From contig CM049313.1 in the NCBI GenBank assembly GCA_026874595.1, forward strand, positions 61,736,659 through 61,800,658: a stretch of DNA of 64,000 bases, in the 5' to 3' direction. Positions 21,883-31,377 of the stretch are shown piece by piece; within the stretch, counting starts at the first letter, position 1; each line of letters begins with the position of its first letter. The stretch is from Sipunculus nudus. Taxonomy: Eukaryota > Annelida > Sipuncula > Golfingiida > Sipunculidae. The notes beneath the pieces are model-generated. The model ran no database searches. It saw only the letters and a program-made list of their open reading frames with translations, and was not told where the DNA came from. Both the position numbers and the translations under genes were made by a program.

Positions 21883-24120
21883 CTATATTTCAATAGTTTA
21901 TCAAACAGCCATACCGTCACATAATTATGCTTTCAGCTTTTACTTGGCTTATGGTGTGGCCATTGTGCCTGGGTTACTCCTCTAACTGGCTTTATTACCC
22001 AGAGGTCTTGCAGTACAATAACATTACGCATGCCAAACCTCTCCCATTATATCAACTTTTTTGGATAAACTATATGACTGGCGTGTGTCTATGTCATACT
22101 GGTAGACTACTTGTGGTAGGAATTAATGTGTATTTCATGCAGAGTTTTAGTCCATGTCATCATGAGCATCCTCGTGTATCACTGACTCTGCTGATGATCT
22201 CTGTATGATGACATGCTGCCACATGCATTAATTGTTCCCACATGTCTTGATATCCTTGAAAACAGTTTATTCTGTCAGGGCTTTGAAGAGACTTGAATTT
22301 TGCTCATTTTGAAATTTTCCTTTGAAAAACAAAAAAAAAACTTTCAACCCAACAGCTGGTTATGACAAACGAAAGGAATTTCAAACACTTTTATTTTTTT
22401 GCCAGGGCTTTAAAGAGACTTGGATTAGTCTAATTAATAGCTGTAATGATAGACCAAGAGAGTTTCAAACAGCAACCTCATTTTACAAAGGTTTTGTCTG
22501 CTAAATGCAGATGGCACTAACCCGCTAATTTACTTATGAGAGCAAATCATTTTTTTTTGTAAACCTTTCAAATTTCAGGTGTTTTGCTACATTATTATAC
22601 AAATATCAACAACCTAGAATCCATAATTTTTTCTTAATAATGGCATGAAAGGGGATACTTTGTGAAATTTCAAAATGCTTCCTTGGTTGCTGTGGCAAAC
22701 AAGAACTTTTGATAATCTTTTAAGTACGACACCTAAGCCTCCAAGCCATGTCCCATCTGTAATATGAGACAGTTGTATGTTAATATACTGAAAATACCTC
22801 TTGACATTCAGCTTTAACTTTAAGAGATATGCATAAAATTAATTCTTTTCAGGCAATATGAACTTGCGTTTGTGTAACAAAATGGATCAGACCATTTTTC
22901 CCATGTAATTTAATTCAGCCAAATCTGAGCTGAAAAGAGGATTTTATAAAGCAAATTCTCAGAGCAGTATAATCAGTTTTGTCTGTTATGGTAACAGTGA
23001 AGTTACCAGGTACACTCCTTGTGATTTTTAAACCATTTACTACTTAAATGTCCAGATAGAATTACTATTAGTCTAAGTGCAGAGGAAATACTCAGTACAC
23101 ATAGTCCTCAGGATCCACCAGCTAGGTCAAGTCCACTGTGTGAAAAAATCAATTCTAATGTTACTAGATATGTTTATAAAACCTATACTTTATATAAATT
23201 ATAATTTTGTTCCTTTATCTTTTTTATGCTCTCCCAGGCATATGTCCACCATCTCCTAATTGCTTTGAGCAGTAACACTAAGCCTGTTTTGTCCTTTGCA
23301 TCCAGGCCTGACAATAGTTCAGTTTTAACCAGTTAGTATATAGAATCAAGTAGACTTAGACAGAGACTGGTCATCTGTCTTTCTTATCAACAAAACAGAG
23401 AGGTATGTTCACAAATGTGGGTTCACCTGTATTTTATTTAATGCTTTCTTGTTTGAAGATTTACCATTATTTTCTAATCTAGGATAACTCTACATATGCT
23501 TTTATGTTCAAGTTGGGTTTTGAAGTAGGGTCATATTGACCCTCTGGCATTACGACCAGCTTATACTAGCGCCAGAGTGTCATGAGGATCTGAGGATCGC
23601 ATTATAAGGCCTTATGAAGATGCAAATATTTTCGTCATTTCTGACAATGCTTCATGGGCTACAGGTACACTGTCAATCAACATAAACCAGACCATTCGTT
23701 AGCATTTTTTGTGTACTTTCTAATAATACCAAATATGAGCGAGAAAAATTCCTGTTTAACCCAGCACATTGGTAAACCCCTCGGCATGTTTGTTGAATTT
23801 ATGACCACATGAACACAAGCATGGCTCGCACGGGTTACGGGACGCAGGCAACTTGCAGGCGACACAGGAAATGACCCATGTCCATGGAGACGGTGTTTCA
23901 GTTTGGGTTGCGAGATCACATATATACTATTGTGTTTATTCACCCTTTCAAGCAAAATAATGAGATTATGGGCCGTTTAAATTACCACAATATGAATGCA
24001 ACCAGATGCAAGACCACTGCGATACATTCCTCCATATTACTAGAATCATGACTCGAGTAGGCTTACCAGCCCAATTATCCGATTGCCTACTGAGTTGGGT
24101 TGTCACGGCCAGTTTTGAAG
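21883..24120. other. Non-coding stretch without recognised features
   Basis: AT-rich; open frames of 60-93 codons have random composition. The GC-richer patch at 23760-23910 is open on the minus strand, but no splice-flanked, protein-like block could be defended. A small cluster of palindromes (GGTCATATTGACC, ATAAGGCCTTAT) lies at 23529-23617. Confidence 0.55.
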
Positions 24121-24258
24121 GAGGTATTTTGCCCTCTCCCTAGAGCTTTCTAGAGGATATTAAAAACAACTTGTTCACTTACAGATGAGGAGGTATTCTG
24201 CCCTCTACCTAGGGCTTTCTAGAGGATATAAAAAACCACATGTTCACTCACAGATGAT
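24121..24258 (+). repeat. 69-bp tandem duplication
   Basis: Two copies starting GAGGTATT at 24121 and 24190, each with GCCCTCT, CTAGAGGATAT-type and TTGTTCACTT-type segments, differing at several positions. An isolated local duplication. Confidence 0.9.
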
Positions 24259-24978
24259 AACATACAGATGACTGATCCGCACAGGGGACTGTCATTCCAG
24301 ACACTAGAAATGTCATCCAGGCATGCAGGCCGTGTTTGTAGACATATCATTAGTGCAAGAGACCACTAACTTTCTCCCTAGAGGTAACTTGGATCACTAG
24401 CTGTTATGTGTTGTTCAGGTAAAGGATCTATTGCAGCGAGAGTGTGCATGTCTGTACATGGCCAGACTGTAAGATAAAAATTCTGCTCTTCAACTGAATT
24501 CACTGAGAGTAGTAGAAGTACATGGAAGCTTATCCTTATGGCAGCAGTAGAAATAAACTTATTTTAAGCAATAGGAAGGGTTTGGAGTTTAATATTTGGT
24601 AGCAAGGGGGTCTGATGGCATTAATTATCTAAATTTAGCATTATTGTATTCTTTCTGGTTGATTTTGTCAATTTTCTCGAAATGACGATTTCGGTAACAA
24701 TTAACCAAGTTTGGTTCCCTATTATTGCCCACATTTCCAGGACATCGATTTTGTATAAAAAAAATTATTCATCTAGTCTTTAAATTACTTTTTACAATTA
24801 TTATAGGATATTATGCAAAATTTGCTCACATGCAAAGAACAGTTACCTTTCATGAATTAAGAAAAGTGTAGCAAAGATTTGCAACAAACATAGGTAGCAC
24901 ATCATAAAAGTTGGTAACAAATTCTTCCAAAGCCACCAATAACTTGACACCTCTGTAATACAGTTATCGCTCTATATC

Positions 24979-25680
24979 AGAAACCGCTTTAGTACAGACA
25001 CATATCTGTTACGAACATCTGTTTACCACAGACACCTTTTTGAGCCCCCGCCACAGTGGCCGGGGCATATAGTTTTACCCATGTCCGTCATTCCGTCCTT
25101 CCGTCATTCCGAAATCAAACAGTTGTACGGACTTTTTTTCGCAATGCCTGCAGATATTGGCCTGATTTTTGGTGTGTGGGCAGATATAGATCGATACAGA
25201 TCGAGTTCGCGTTTTGTCCCGGTTGACCTACTTTTGACCGTTTTACGGCTCCTAAACTTAGAAAATTTCATGAAAAATAGAAACTTCATGACAAATACAC
25301 ATGTACGGACTTTTTTTCGCAATGCCTGCAGAAACCACTTTAGTACAGACACATATCTGTTACGAACATCTGTTTACCACAGACACCTTTTTGAGCCCCC
25401 GCCACAGTGGCCGGGGCATATAGTTTTACCCATGTCCGTCATTCCGTCCTTCCGTCATTCCGAAATCAAACAGTTGTACGGACTTTTTTTCGCAATGCCT
25501 GCAGATATTGGCCTGATTTTTGGTGTGTGGGCAGATATAGATCGATACAGATCGAGTTCGCGTTTTGTCCCGGTTGACCTACTTTTGACCGTTTTACGGC
25601 TCCTAAACTTAGAAAATTTCATGAAAAATAGAAACTTCATGACAAATACACATGTACGGACTTTTTTTCGCAATGCCTGC
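24979..25680 (+). repeat. 351-bp near-identical tandem duplication
   Basis: The sequence from about 24979 is repeated from about 25330. The marker GAGCCCCCGCC recurs at 25042 and 25393 (351 bp apart). The copies include about 60 bp of flanking DNA, the element head, the short tract and the first core, and I saw one difference (AAACCGC against AAACCAC). The junction lies in a short match (CAGAAACC against CTGCAGA). The in-frame duplicated translation that results is not evidence of a protein. Confidence 0.9.
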
Positions 25681-26749
25681 AGATATTGGCCTGATTTTTG
25701 GTGTGTAGGCAGATAATGACCAGTTACACATCGAGTTCGCGTTTTGTCCCAGTTGACCTACTTTTGACTGTTTAACAGCTCCTAAACTTAGAAAATTTCA
25801 TGAAAAATAGAATTTTTCATGTCAAATACACATGTACGGACTTTTTTTCGCAGTGCCTGCAGATATTGGCCTGATTTTTTGTGTGTGGGCAGATAATGGC
25901 CAGTTACAGATCGAGTTCGCGTTTTGTCCCGGTTGACCTACTTTTGAACGTTTTACAACTCCTTAACTTAGAAAATTTCATGAAAAATAGAAATATTCAT
26001 GACAGATACACATGTACGGACTTTTTTTTCGCAATGCCTGCAGATATTGGCCTGATTTTTGGTGTGTGGGCAGATATTGACCAGTTACAGATAGAGTTCA
26101 CATTTCGTCCCAGTTGACCTACTTTTGATTGTTTTACGGCTCCTGGACATAGAAAATTTCATGTAAAATATAAATTTTCATGACAAATACACTTGTACAG
26201 ACTTTTCTTCGCAATACCTGCAGATATTGGCCTGATTTTTGGTGTGTGGGCAGATAATGACCAGTTACAGATCGAGTTCACGTTTTGTCCCAGTTGACCT
26301 ACTTTTGACCATTTGACGGTGCTCTAACATAGAAAATTTCATAAAAAAGTGCACATGTACAGACTTTTTTTCGCAGTGCCTGCAGATACGGGCATGATTT
26401 TTGGTGTGTAGGCAGATAATGACCAGTTACAGATCGAGTTCTTTTTTTGTCCCAGTTGACCTACTTTTGACCATTTGACTGCTCCTGAACATAGAAAGTT
26501 TCATGAAAAATAGAAATTTTCATAACAAATCCATATGTACTGACTTTTTTTCCTCAATGCCTGCATATACTGGCATGATTTTTGGTGTATTGCTTGATAA
26601 TGACCCGTTACAGATCGAGTTTGCATTTGCCTTTGTTGACCTACTTTTGACCATAAGACACCTCCTGAACTTAAAAATTTTTTCAAAATTTTACAAATGT
26701 TTCTAATTTGCCCTAGGCGGGGGCATTCGTGTCGTTCCGACACATCTAG
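25042..26749 (+). mobile_element. Tandem-core element, GCCCCCGCC family
   Basis: The head is GCCCCCGCCA-CAG-TGGCCGGGGC, a 10-bp stem with one mismatch. A tract of GTCATTCCGTCCTTCCGTCA follows. About eight cores of about 180 bp fill the body. Near the end GGCGGGGGC (26716-26724) repeats the head arm in inverted form. The 3' end is GTGTCG-TTC-CGACAC, a perfect 6-bp hairpin, then AT, CTAG and T. This is the same plan as the element at 15905-17260 with unrelated sequence. The head is present twice because of the 351-bp duplication. No coding capacity. Confidence 0.88.
25147..26700 (+). repeat. About 180-bp tandem cores
   Basis: The marker CCTGCAGATATTGGCCTGAT (with variants) starts at 25147, 25498, 25676, 25856, 26037, 26217, 26379 and 26560; the spacing after the duplicated first unit is 178, 180, 181, 180, 162 and 181 bp. 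Units also share GTTGACCTACTTTTGAC and CATGTACGGACTTTTTTTCG. Similarity falls toward the 3' end, where the last unit is the most diverged. Confidence 0.95.
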
Positions 26750-27979
26750 TTATAATATAGACATCTCTGTTGCAGCCACCTCTGTTGCAGACATTTTATA
26801 TTATCTTTATATTATTGACACCTCTCCGTAACAGACAATTTTTAATATTCCTGTGAAAAGTAGAGCCAAAGATCCATATAGCCTTTCTAACCGTTGCACT
26901 TTTCTCTATTATGGGCAAAAAAACAAATCAGTGTCATGCCAGCATCTGTAATAAGTATTACTTTATTTGAAAGGAATGTTTGTCATACCTGTGTGCTATT
27001 GCTTTTTTATGGTGATGGAATTTTTACCTGATTGAGGCTTATTGCTTTATTATGCCTGCAGTTATTAGACCAGGTACGCTGCCTTAGATGTTTTGGTTAT
27101 TACCTGCAGTGGTCAGACCAGCTGTACTGCCTTAGATCAGTTTATCATTACCTGCTGGGTATTAAGTAATAGGACGACCTTCAGATTTGTGTAACCGTGA
27201 TACCTGAGAGTACACATTAATCCAGGTGTAGGGTTCAGTGTAAGGTATCACCATGAAACGTAATCCTTTATCAATTAACCAGGCTGGTCTTCTTCACAGA
27301 CTGTTAAATGTGAATTAAAATTATAAAACAGTGCAATCAGATAATAAAAGATAAAAATACTGAATAAACACTAAACAGTCATTGCATTTTGTAAGAAGAA
27401 GAGCTATTAATGTCAAGGTAGCTTTCACATGGTGAAATCAAATCAATTACACCGATTGAATTTATACATAAATTTAATTAAAGTCACATGATACAGGTTT
27501 GTTTGTTTGAACTTGTGTTCTTTTTTATCACTGAATTAAGTTTAAACTGAAAATTTAATTAAGTTCACTGGGAAAAAATTTTTTGGAGAACATGCTAAAA
27601 AACAAACCTTTGAGCATCAGGGTAATTTTCATAACATTACATATGTTGTCATGGTAATGTAATGGGATCATGGAAACAATCTTGGTTTATGTGACGCCTG
27701 TAATTATATGCACTGATGTTAAATTGACTGGTCATGAGCTCCTAACTATGTGCTGCTAATTATGACTCTGTCTAGGAGGTCATGTTTTACCCTAGTCGTT
27801 ACAACTCTTTGTTTGCTAGTCAGCAGATGTACAGAAGCATTTAGGCCAAAACAAATTTCAACATCCTGCTTTAAAAATTTTGATTTTGATATTCAATAGA
27901 AACTTACCAATTTTGAGCTCCATGTAGCTGCTCAGACATTTCTTTCAAAAAGATATAATAACACAATAATGATAAGATA
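26750..27979. other. Degenerate ACACCTCTGTTACAG repeats, then unique DNA
   Basis: The first 120 bp contain loose copies of GACACCTCTGTTGCAGAC-like motifs that also precede the element head (24960-25040), so the tandem-core element sits inside an older array of that repeat. A weak 49-bp duplication is visible near 27060-27140 (CTGCCTTAGAT twice). The rest is AT-rich unique sequence. Confidence 0.6.
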
Positions 27980-28150
27980 TCTCTGTTGTGTAGTATAGTT
28001 TTACCAGATTAGCGAAATAATTCTGTTATTATCATGCTTTTCCCTGATCATATGATATATTTATCGAAACATACCTAAAAAGGAAAAAAATCGCCCATGC
28101 CGGCTGATTTCTGAAAAAAAGGGCCTGAGAACCAAACCTTTTTTTTTTGG
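27980..28150 (+). mobile_element. 5'-truncated copy of short TIR element
   Basis: Matches the right two thirds of the elements at 56443 and 63321: GTTATTATCATGCTTTTCCC, ATGATATATTTATCGAAACA, TCGCCCATGCCGGC, TGATTTCTGAAAAAAA, then the right terminus CCTGAGAACCAAACC. The left terminus is missing. Confidence 0.8.
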
Positions 28151-28159
28151 CCTCAGTGA

Positions 28160-29060
28160 TTTTTGAAAGACTGTGGTTATTGACACCTCTGTGGTATAGA
28201 GACCTGTTAATTGGATACTTCTCTGTAATGGACATCTCTCAAAAGACAAAGTTTTCATTACAGACAGCCCCCTCTCACAGCCACATCTACTACAAACATT
28301 TTTATATTACAGACACCAGGCCAGTGAATTTTTTAGGCCCTTTTAATTAATTTTTAATTAATTAATTTAAATTAATTCTCTATTCAATTCTTAATTTAGT
28401 AGTAAATTTCAGACTTTTTGAAGAAAAAAATAGAAAGAAAATTTAGCAAAATTAATGTTAGTAAATTTCAGTATGTGAAAAAAAAAATGTAGCTCCCCTT
28501 CTGTTTGTTACTGCTATATATGTTTAGAACTATGAAAGTGGAGTGGTCCACCAGCAAATGTTTAAAGTAGATTTAGGGCACATACACAGTAAAGAACTTT
28601 GTCACAGTGAACTGCTCTGTCAGATTTGAGAGCTCACAGAGGACTTTGGGATGGCAGATGGGGAAAAAAGTTACAAAAATCAAAATGAATTGATTCAGAG
28701 GTTAATAATCAATTATATTTTAATCGAGCGCTTGCAGTTCAGTGCATCGATTCTTTGATGCATTGATACACCCCTGACAGACTCCTTTATATTATAGACT
28801 TCTCTATTACAGGCAAATCTCTATTTCATGAACCTCTCTATTAAAGATGTCTCTCTTCAAATAGTTATAATATTCCTGCAGGTACTTTTCTATTATGTTT
28901 ACCCCTCTGTTGTGGGCACCTCTTCTTGAAATCTCTTTTGTGGATACCTTTCTTTTGTGGACACCCTTCTGTTTTTAGATACCTGAGGCAGTCCTTTATC
29001 TGGAAGTCTTCACCCACTCTACAAGAGACACCTCTCTATTAGAGTCAAACCCAGGTCCCC
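28160..29060 (+). repeat. Dispersed degenerate 17-20-bp CACCTCT repeats
   Basis: Loose tandem copies of a motif like GACACCTCTCTATTACAGA occur at 28160-28325 and again at 28770-29060 (ATAGACTTCTCTATTACAGG, GAGACACCTCTCTATTAGAG). The segment between (28330-28760) is AT-rich and includes a TTAATTAATT cluster at 28340-28375. The same motif borders the tandem-core element at 25042-26749. Confidence 0.65.
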
Positions 29061-29213
29061 CAGTATTTCATAGTTTAAATATCCTTCTTTACTTGAATGT
29101 TATACATACATGAGGTGTATACTGCTAGAGCCCCAAAATGCTTTGGAATATGGTTTTATATATGGTCTCTGTATCATGCACATCAGCTATATCAATCATT
29201 GAATGTTCTGTTT

Positions 29214-29216
<3 letters not shown>

Positions 29217-29288
<72 letters not shown>
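29217..29288 (+). repeat. (AT)n microsatellite
   Basis: About 72 bp of AT dinucleotides ending in ATGTATGTATAC. A 70-codon Tyr/Ile frame through it is a by-product. Confidence 0.97.
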
Positions 29289-29296
<8 letters not shown>

Positions 29297-29372
29297 ACAG
29301 GGGTCTTAATGCTTTGAAATGTTCACCTTTCCAATGGAAAGGTATTAATGTAGGTTAACCTTTCCACAGAAA
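29297..29372 (+). repeat. Dispersed repeat with CCTTTCCAATGGAAAGG palindrome
   Basis: ACAGGGGTCTTAATGCTTTG, then TTCACCTTTCCAATGGAAAG and TAATGTAGGTTAACC. A related copy lies in inverted orientation at about 59130-59207. Two copies 30 kb apart show this is an interspersed family, not a local hairpin. Confidence 0.7.
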
Positions 29373-29849
29373 AATTTCCCTTTCAACTAAATGGGGTGAC
29401 AGGTGGTAAATTGATAAGTTGAGGTAAATAGTGACATGTGCAGAGATATGATTTATCTGTATGATCTAGTGAGCATTAATCCATAAATGACTTTTCTCTT
29501 TCTGCTGGTCTAAATTAAGATAAAATAGCAGGATAATACTGACATATTTGGTGATATCAGACTATATAAAATCCCACCTTTTATAGAACCATGTTTTAAA
29601 AAAAAAATAGCCAAATACTCATCTGACTCACTTCTGACTTACATATACATATCAGTAATCAGCTTGGGATATTTTTTTTTTCTGTGAGAGTACTAATTTG
29701 GTCTGACTGCAGTTACCTTTGGGTCAGAGTCAATAACTAAGGCATCTATGTGGATGATAATCAAGAGAACAGAATGCAAATCTGGCCTTGAGGCTGCTAG
29801 GAACTTTTTACATCAGTTTAATTTTTATAATTTGTGTATGTAGGGAGAA

Positions 29850-30060
29850 ACCATGAAATTACAACAACCAAAGGGATCTTGAATCCTGGATCAAGTGGTG
29901 ATTTTGAAGTTGTCATCTGAGCAAGGTCCGACACAAAGAGCAAAAAAAAAGATCTGGACCATAAAAAGATCATTATTTTGAGGTGGTAGCTGAATTAAGC
30001 TGGTCGTTATTTTGAGGTGGTAGCTGAACTAAGGTGGTCGTTTGGCGGGGTTTTACTGTA
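29850..30060 (+). mobile_element. Short MITE-like repeat ending GTTTTACTGTA
   Basis: Aligns by eye over its whole length with 62522-62718: GAAATTACAACAACCAAAGG, GGTGATTTTGAAGTTGTCAT, AAAGAGCAAAAAAAAAGATC, GGACCATAAAAAG, TTATTTTGAGGTGGTAGCTG, and the terminus GTTTTACTGTA. A unit of about 40 bp (GGTCGTTATTTTGAGGTGGT) is duplicated inside this copy. Confidence 0.75.
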
Positions 30061-30884
30061 TATATTTTTCATTGATTTTCCTTGGGCTTTACACTTTCTG
30101 GGACATAATTTTCAGAGTTTGTCATGAAGTAGATACTTGCTCCACATAATAATTTAGGCATGCAGTATAGAAAATAAAGATAAAAGAAAAAATAAAAACA
30201 TATATATTAAATAACTTTAAGGATCAGCTCCTTTTTACACTAGCATCTATGTATGTATCTAGATTCCAAGTTTAGGTCCAAAGCATTAAGGTGACACACT
30301 CGAGTGTAAATATAAAGAAAACAGTGTTTTCTGAATGACTTGTCAGTAGTATCTCTCCTAGATTTCAGTTTCACTGTGTACTGGTTGTCATAAGCTGGAA
30401 TGATGACATTCCACAAGGATGTCAGAGGTTCGGTTCAAATTTTTACCATTTTGCCTACAATGTTGTGACAGAGTCTGCACTTGGAAACTTATAATTCAAT
30501 CCGCATGATTTCAATGACCTACCTCCTGAATGGTTTGTACCAATTAATTAATTAATGCCCCTGGGCATGAAAGGGGGACATCAGTAGTGTATGCATTAAG
30601 GCAGGGTCCTTACAAATAGAAAAATAAACCTTTATGCAAAGGTGTGATTAGGTCAGCTGACCTGAATTACCTGGAAACTCATTGTTCCTTCACGTTAATT
30701 GGAAAATGAGTGATTCATAAGGGAATTTAAGTCAGCTACAGGAGACAGCTTCATTCTCAGATTTGTTATTCTCTGCCCGGGCTGCGTGCTTGGGGACAAT
30801 AAGACCATACAGTGTAATAATCACTGCTACACTCTTGTATAAGTAGTTTGTAGAGTGAAGTTTGCCATTTATTTCTCTTTCCTT
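30061..30884. other. Non-coding stretch without recognised features
   Basis: AT-rich, with a GC-richer patch at 30750-30810 (CTGCCCGGGCTGCGTGCTTG) that is not open in any frame for long. It could be proximal regulatory DNA for the candidate exons that follow, but nothing specific was recognised. Confidence 0.5.
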
Positions 30885-30898
30885 CTACCGTACCCTAC

Positions 30899-31070
30899 CT
30901 GACATTACATTCACACTGGGGTTCGTTTGATCATCGTTTGTGAAGCTATTATATTCCATGTTACCATGTGCACCAAAGAAAGTACTGGCGTCATCCCAGT
31001 GGGAACCATTCATAACATTACGGTCAAGAATGACTGAGACTCGGTTTGGCTTGGCATAACATTGATCCAT
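30899..31070 (-). CDS. Candidate coding exon with strong donor, unknown protein
   Basis: Minus strand, ATG at 31070, open for 57 codons plus 1 base to a consensus donor (ATGTCAG then GTAGGG). The block is visibly GC- and CpG-richer than its surroundings. The translation is hydrophilic and rich in N, D, S, T and G (HWDDASTFFGAHGNMEYNS, NDDQTNPSVNVMS) with no membrane segment or recognised domain. A TGA lies immediately before the ATG in frame, so this is either a first coding exon or an exon whose upstream part is in another frame. No family assigned. Confidence 0.35.
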
Positions 31071-31213
31071 TCACAGACAGGTTCCTTGCCTTGGAAAGCA
31101 ACCAACGGGAGGGGACTATAGATTGAACCGTATTCACTGTCATCTGCAGTGTACTGTGGAGACCTGATAAACACTTCCAAGTGGTTGTTAGTGACGTGAG
31201 CAATCCAGGTCAT
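31010..31213 (-). CDS. Overlapping open frame upstream of the candidate exon
   Basis: 67 codons on the minus strand in another frame (TWIAHVTNNHLEVFIRSPQY, SPLPLVAFQGKEPVCEWI), overlapping the start of the frame at 31070. Two protein-like frames meeting in a GC-rich block could mean a splice, an indel in a decayed exon, a 5' leader with an upstream frame, or chance. No domain recognised. Confidence 0.2.
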   Translation of the reverse strand: MTWIAHVTNNHLEVFIRSPQYTADDSEYGSIYSPLPLVAFQGKEPVCEWINVMPSQTESQSFLTVML

Positions 31214-31309
31214 CTCAGGTCACAGAGGTTTCGTTAAACTGCATGCTGGGGGGCCAACATAGATATGGATAATGTGTGATCCGGACCAGGCTCCAGATCC
31301 GGATTTTAC

Positions 31310-31377
31310 CCATCCTGATCCACAGGAGAGGTAGGGACCGGCTCAATATCTGTCATATTCCCCATAGCTGCCATCAT
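31310..31377 (-). CDS. Candidate short first exon
   Basis: Minus strand; tandem ATGs at 31377 and 31374 open a 22-codon stretch (AAMGNMTDIEPVPTSPVDQD) that reaches a possible donor (CAGGATGG then GTAAAA) just before an in-frame TAA. It sits in the same CpG-richer island as the two frames downstream. It could be an alternative start exon of the same gene. The family is unknown and support is weak. Confidence 0.22.

Noticed and set aside
21927..22208. 93-codon plus-strand frame with hydrophobic start
   Set aside because: Looks superficially like a signal peptide (W, L, C-rich), but no cleavage-site context, no conserved cysteines pattern and no gene context were seen.
23677..23955. 92-codon minus-strand frame in a GC-richer patch
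   Set aside because: No convincing splice sites or recognisable motif; composition is not clearly coding.
25081..25716. 211-codon plus-strand open frame with internal repetition
   Set aside because: The repetition is the 351-bp tandem duplication of an element head and core; 351 is a multiple of 3, so the frame stays open by chance.
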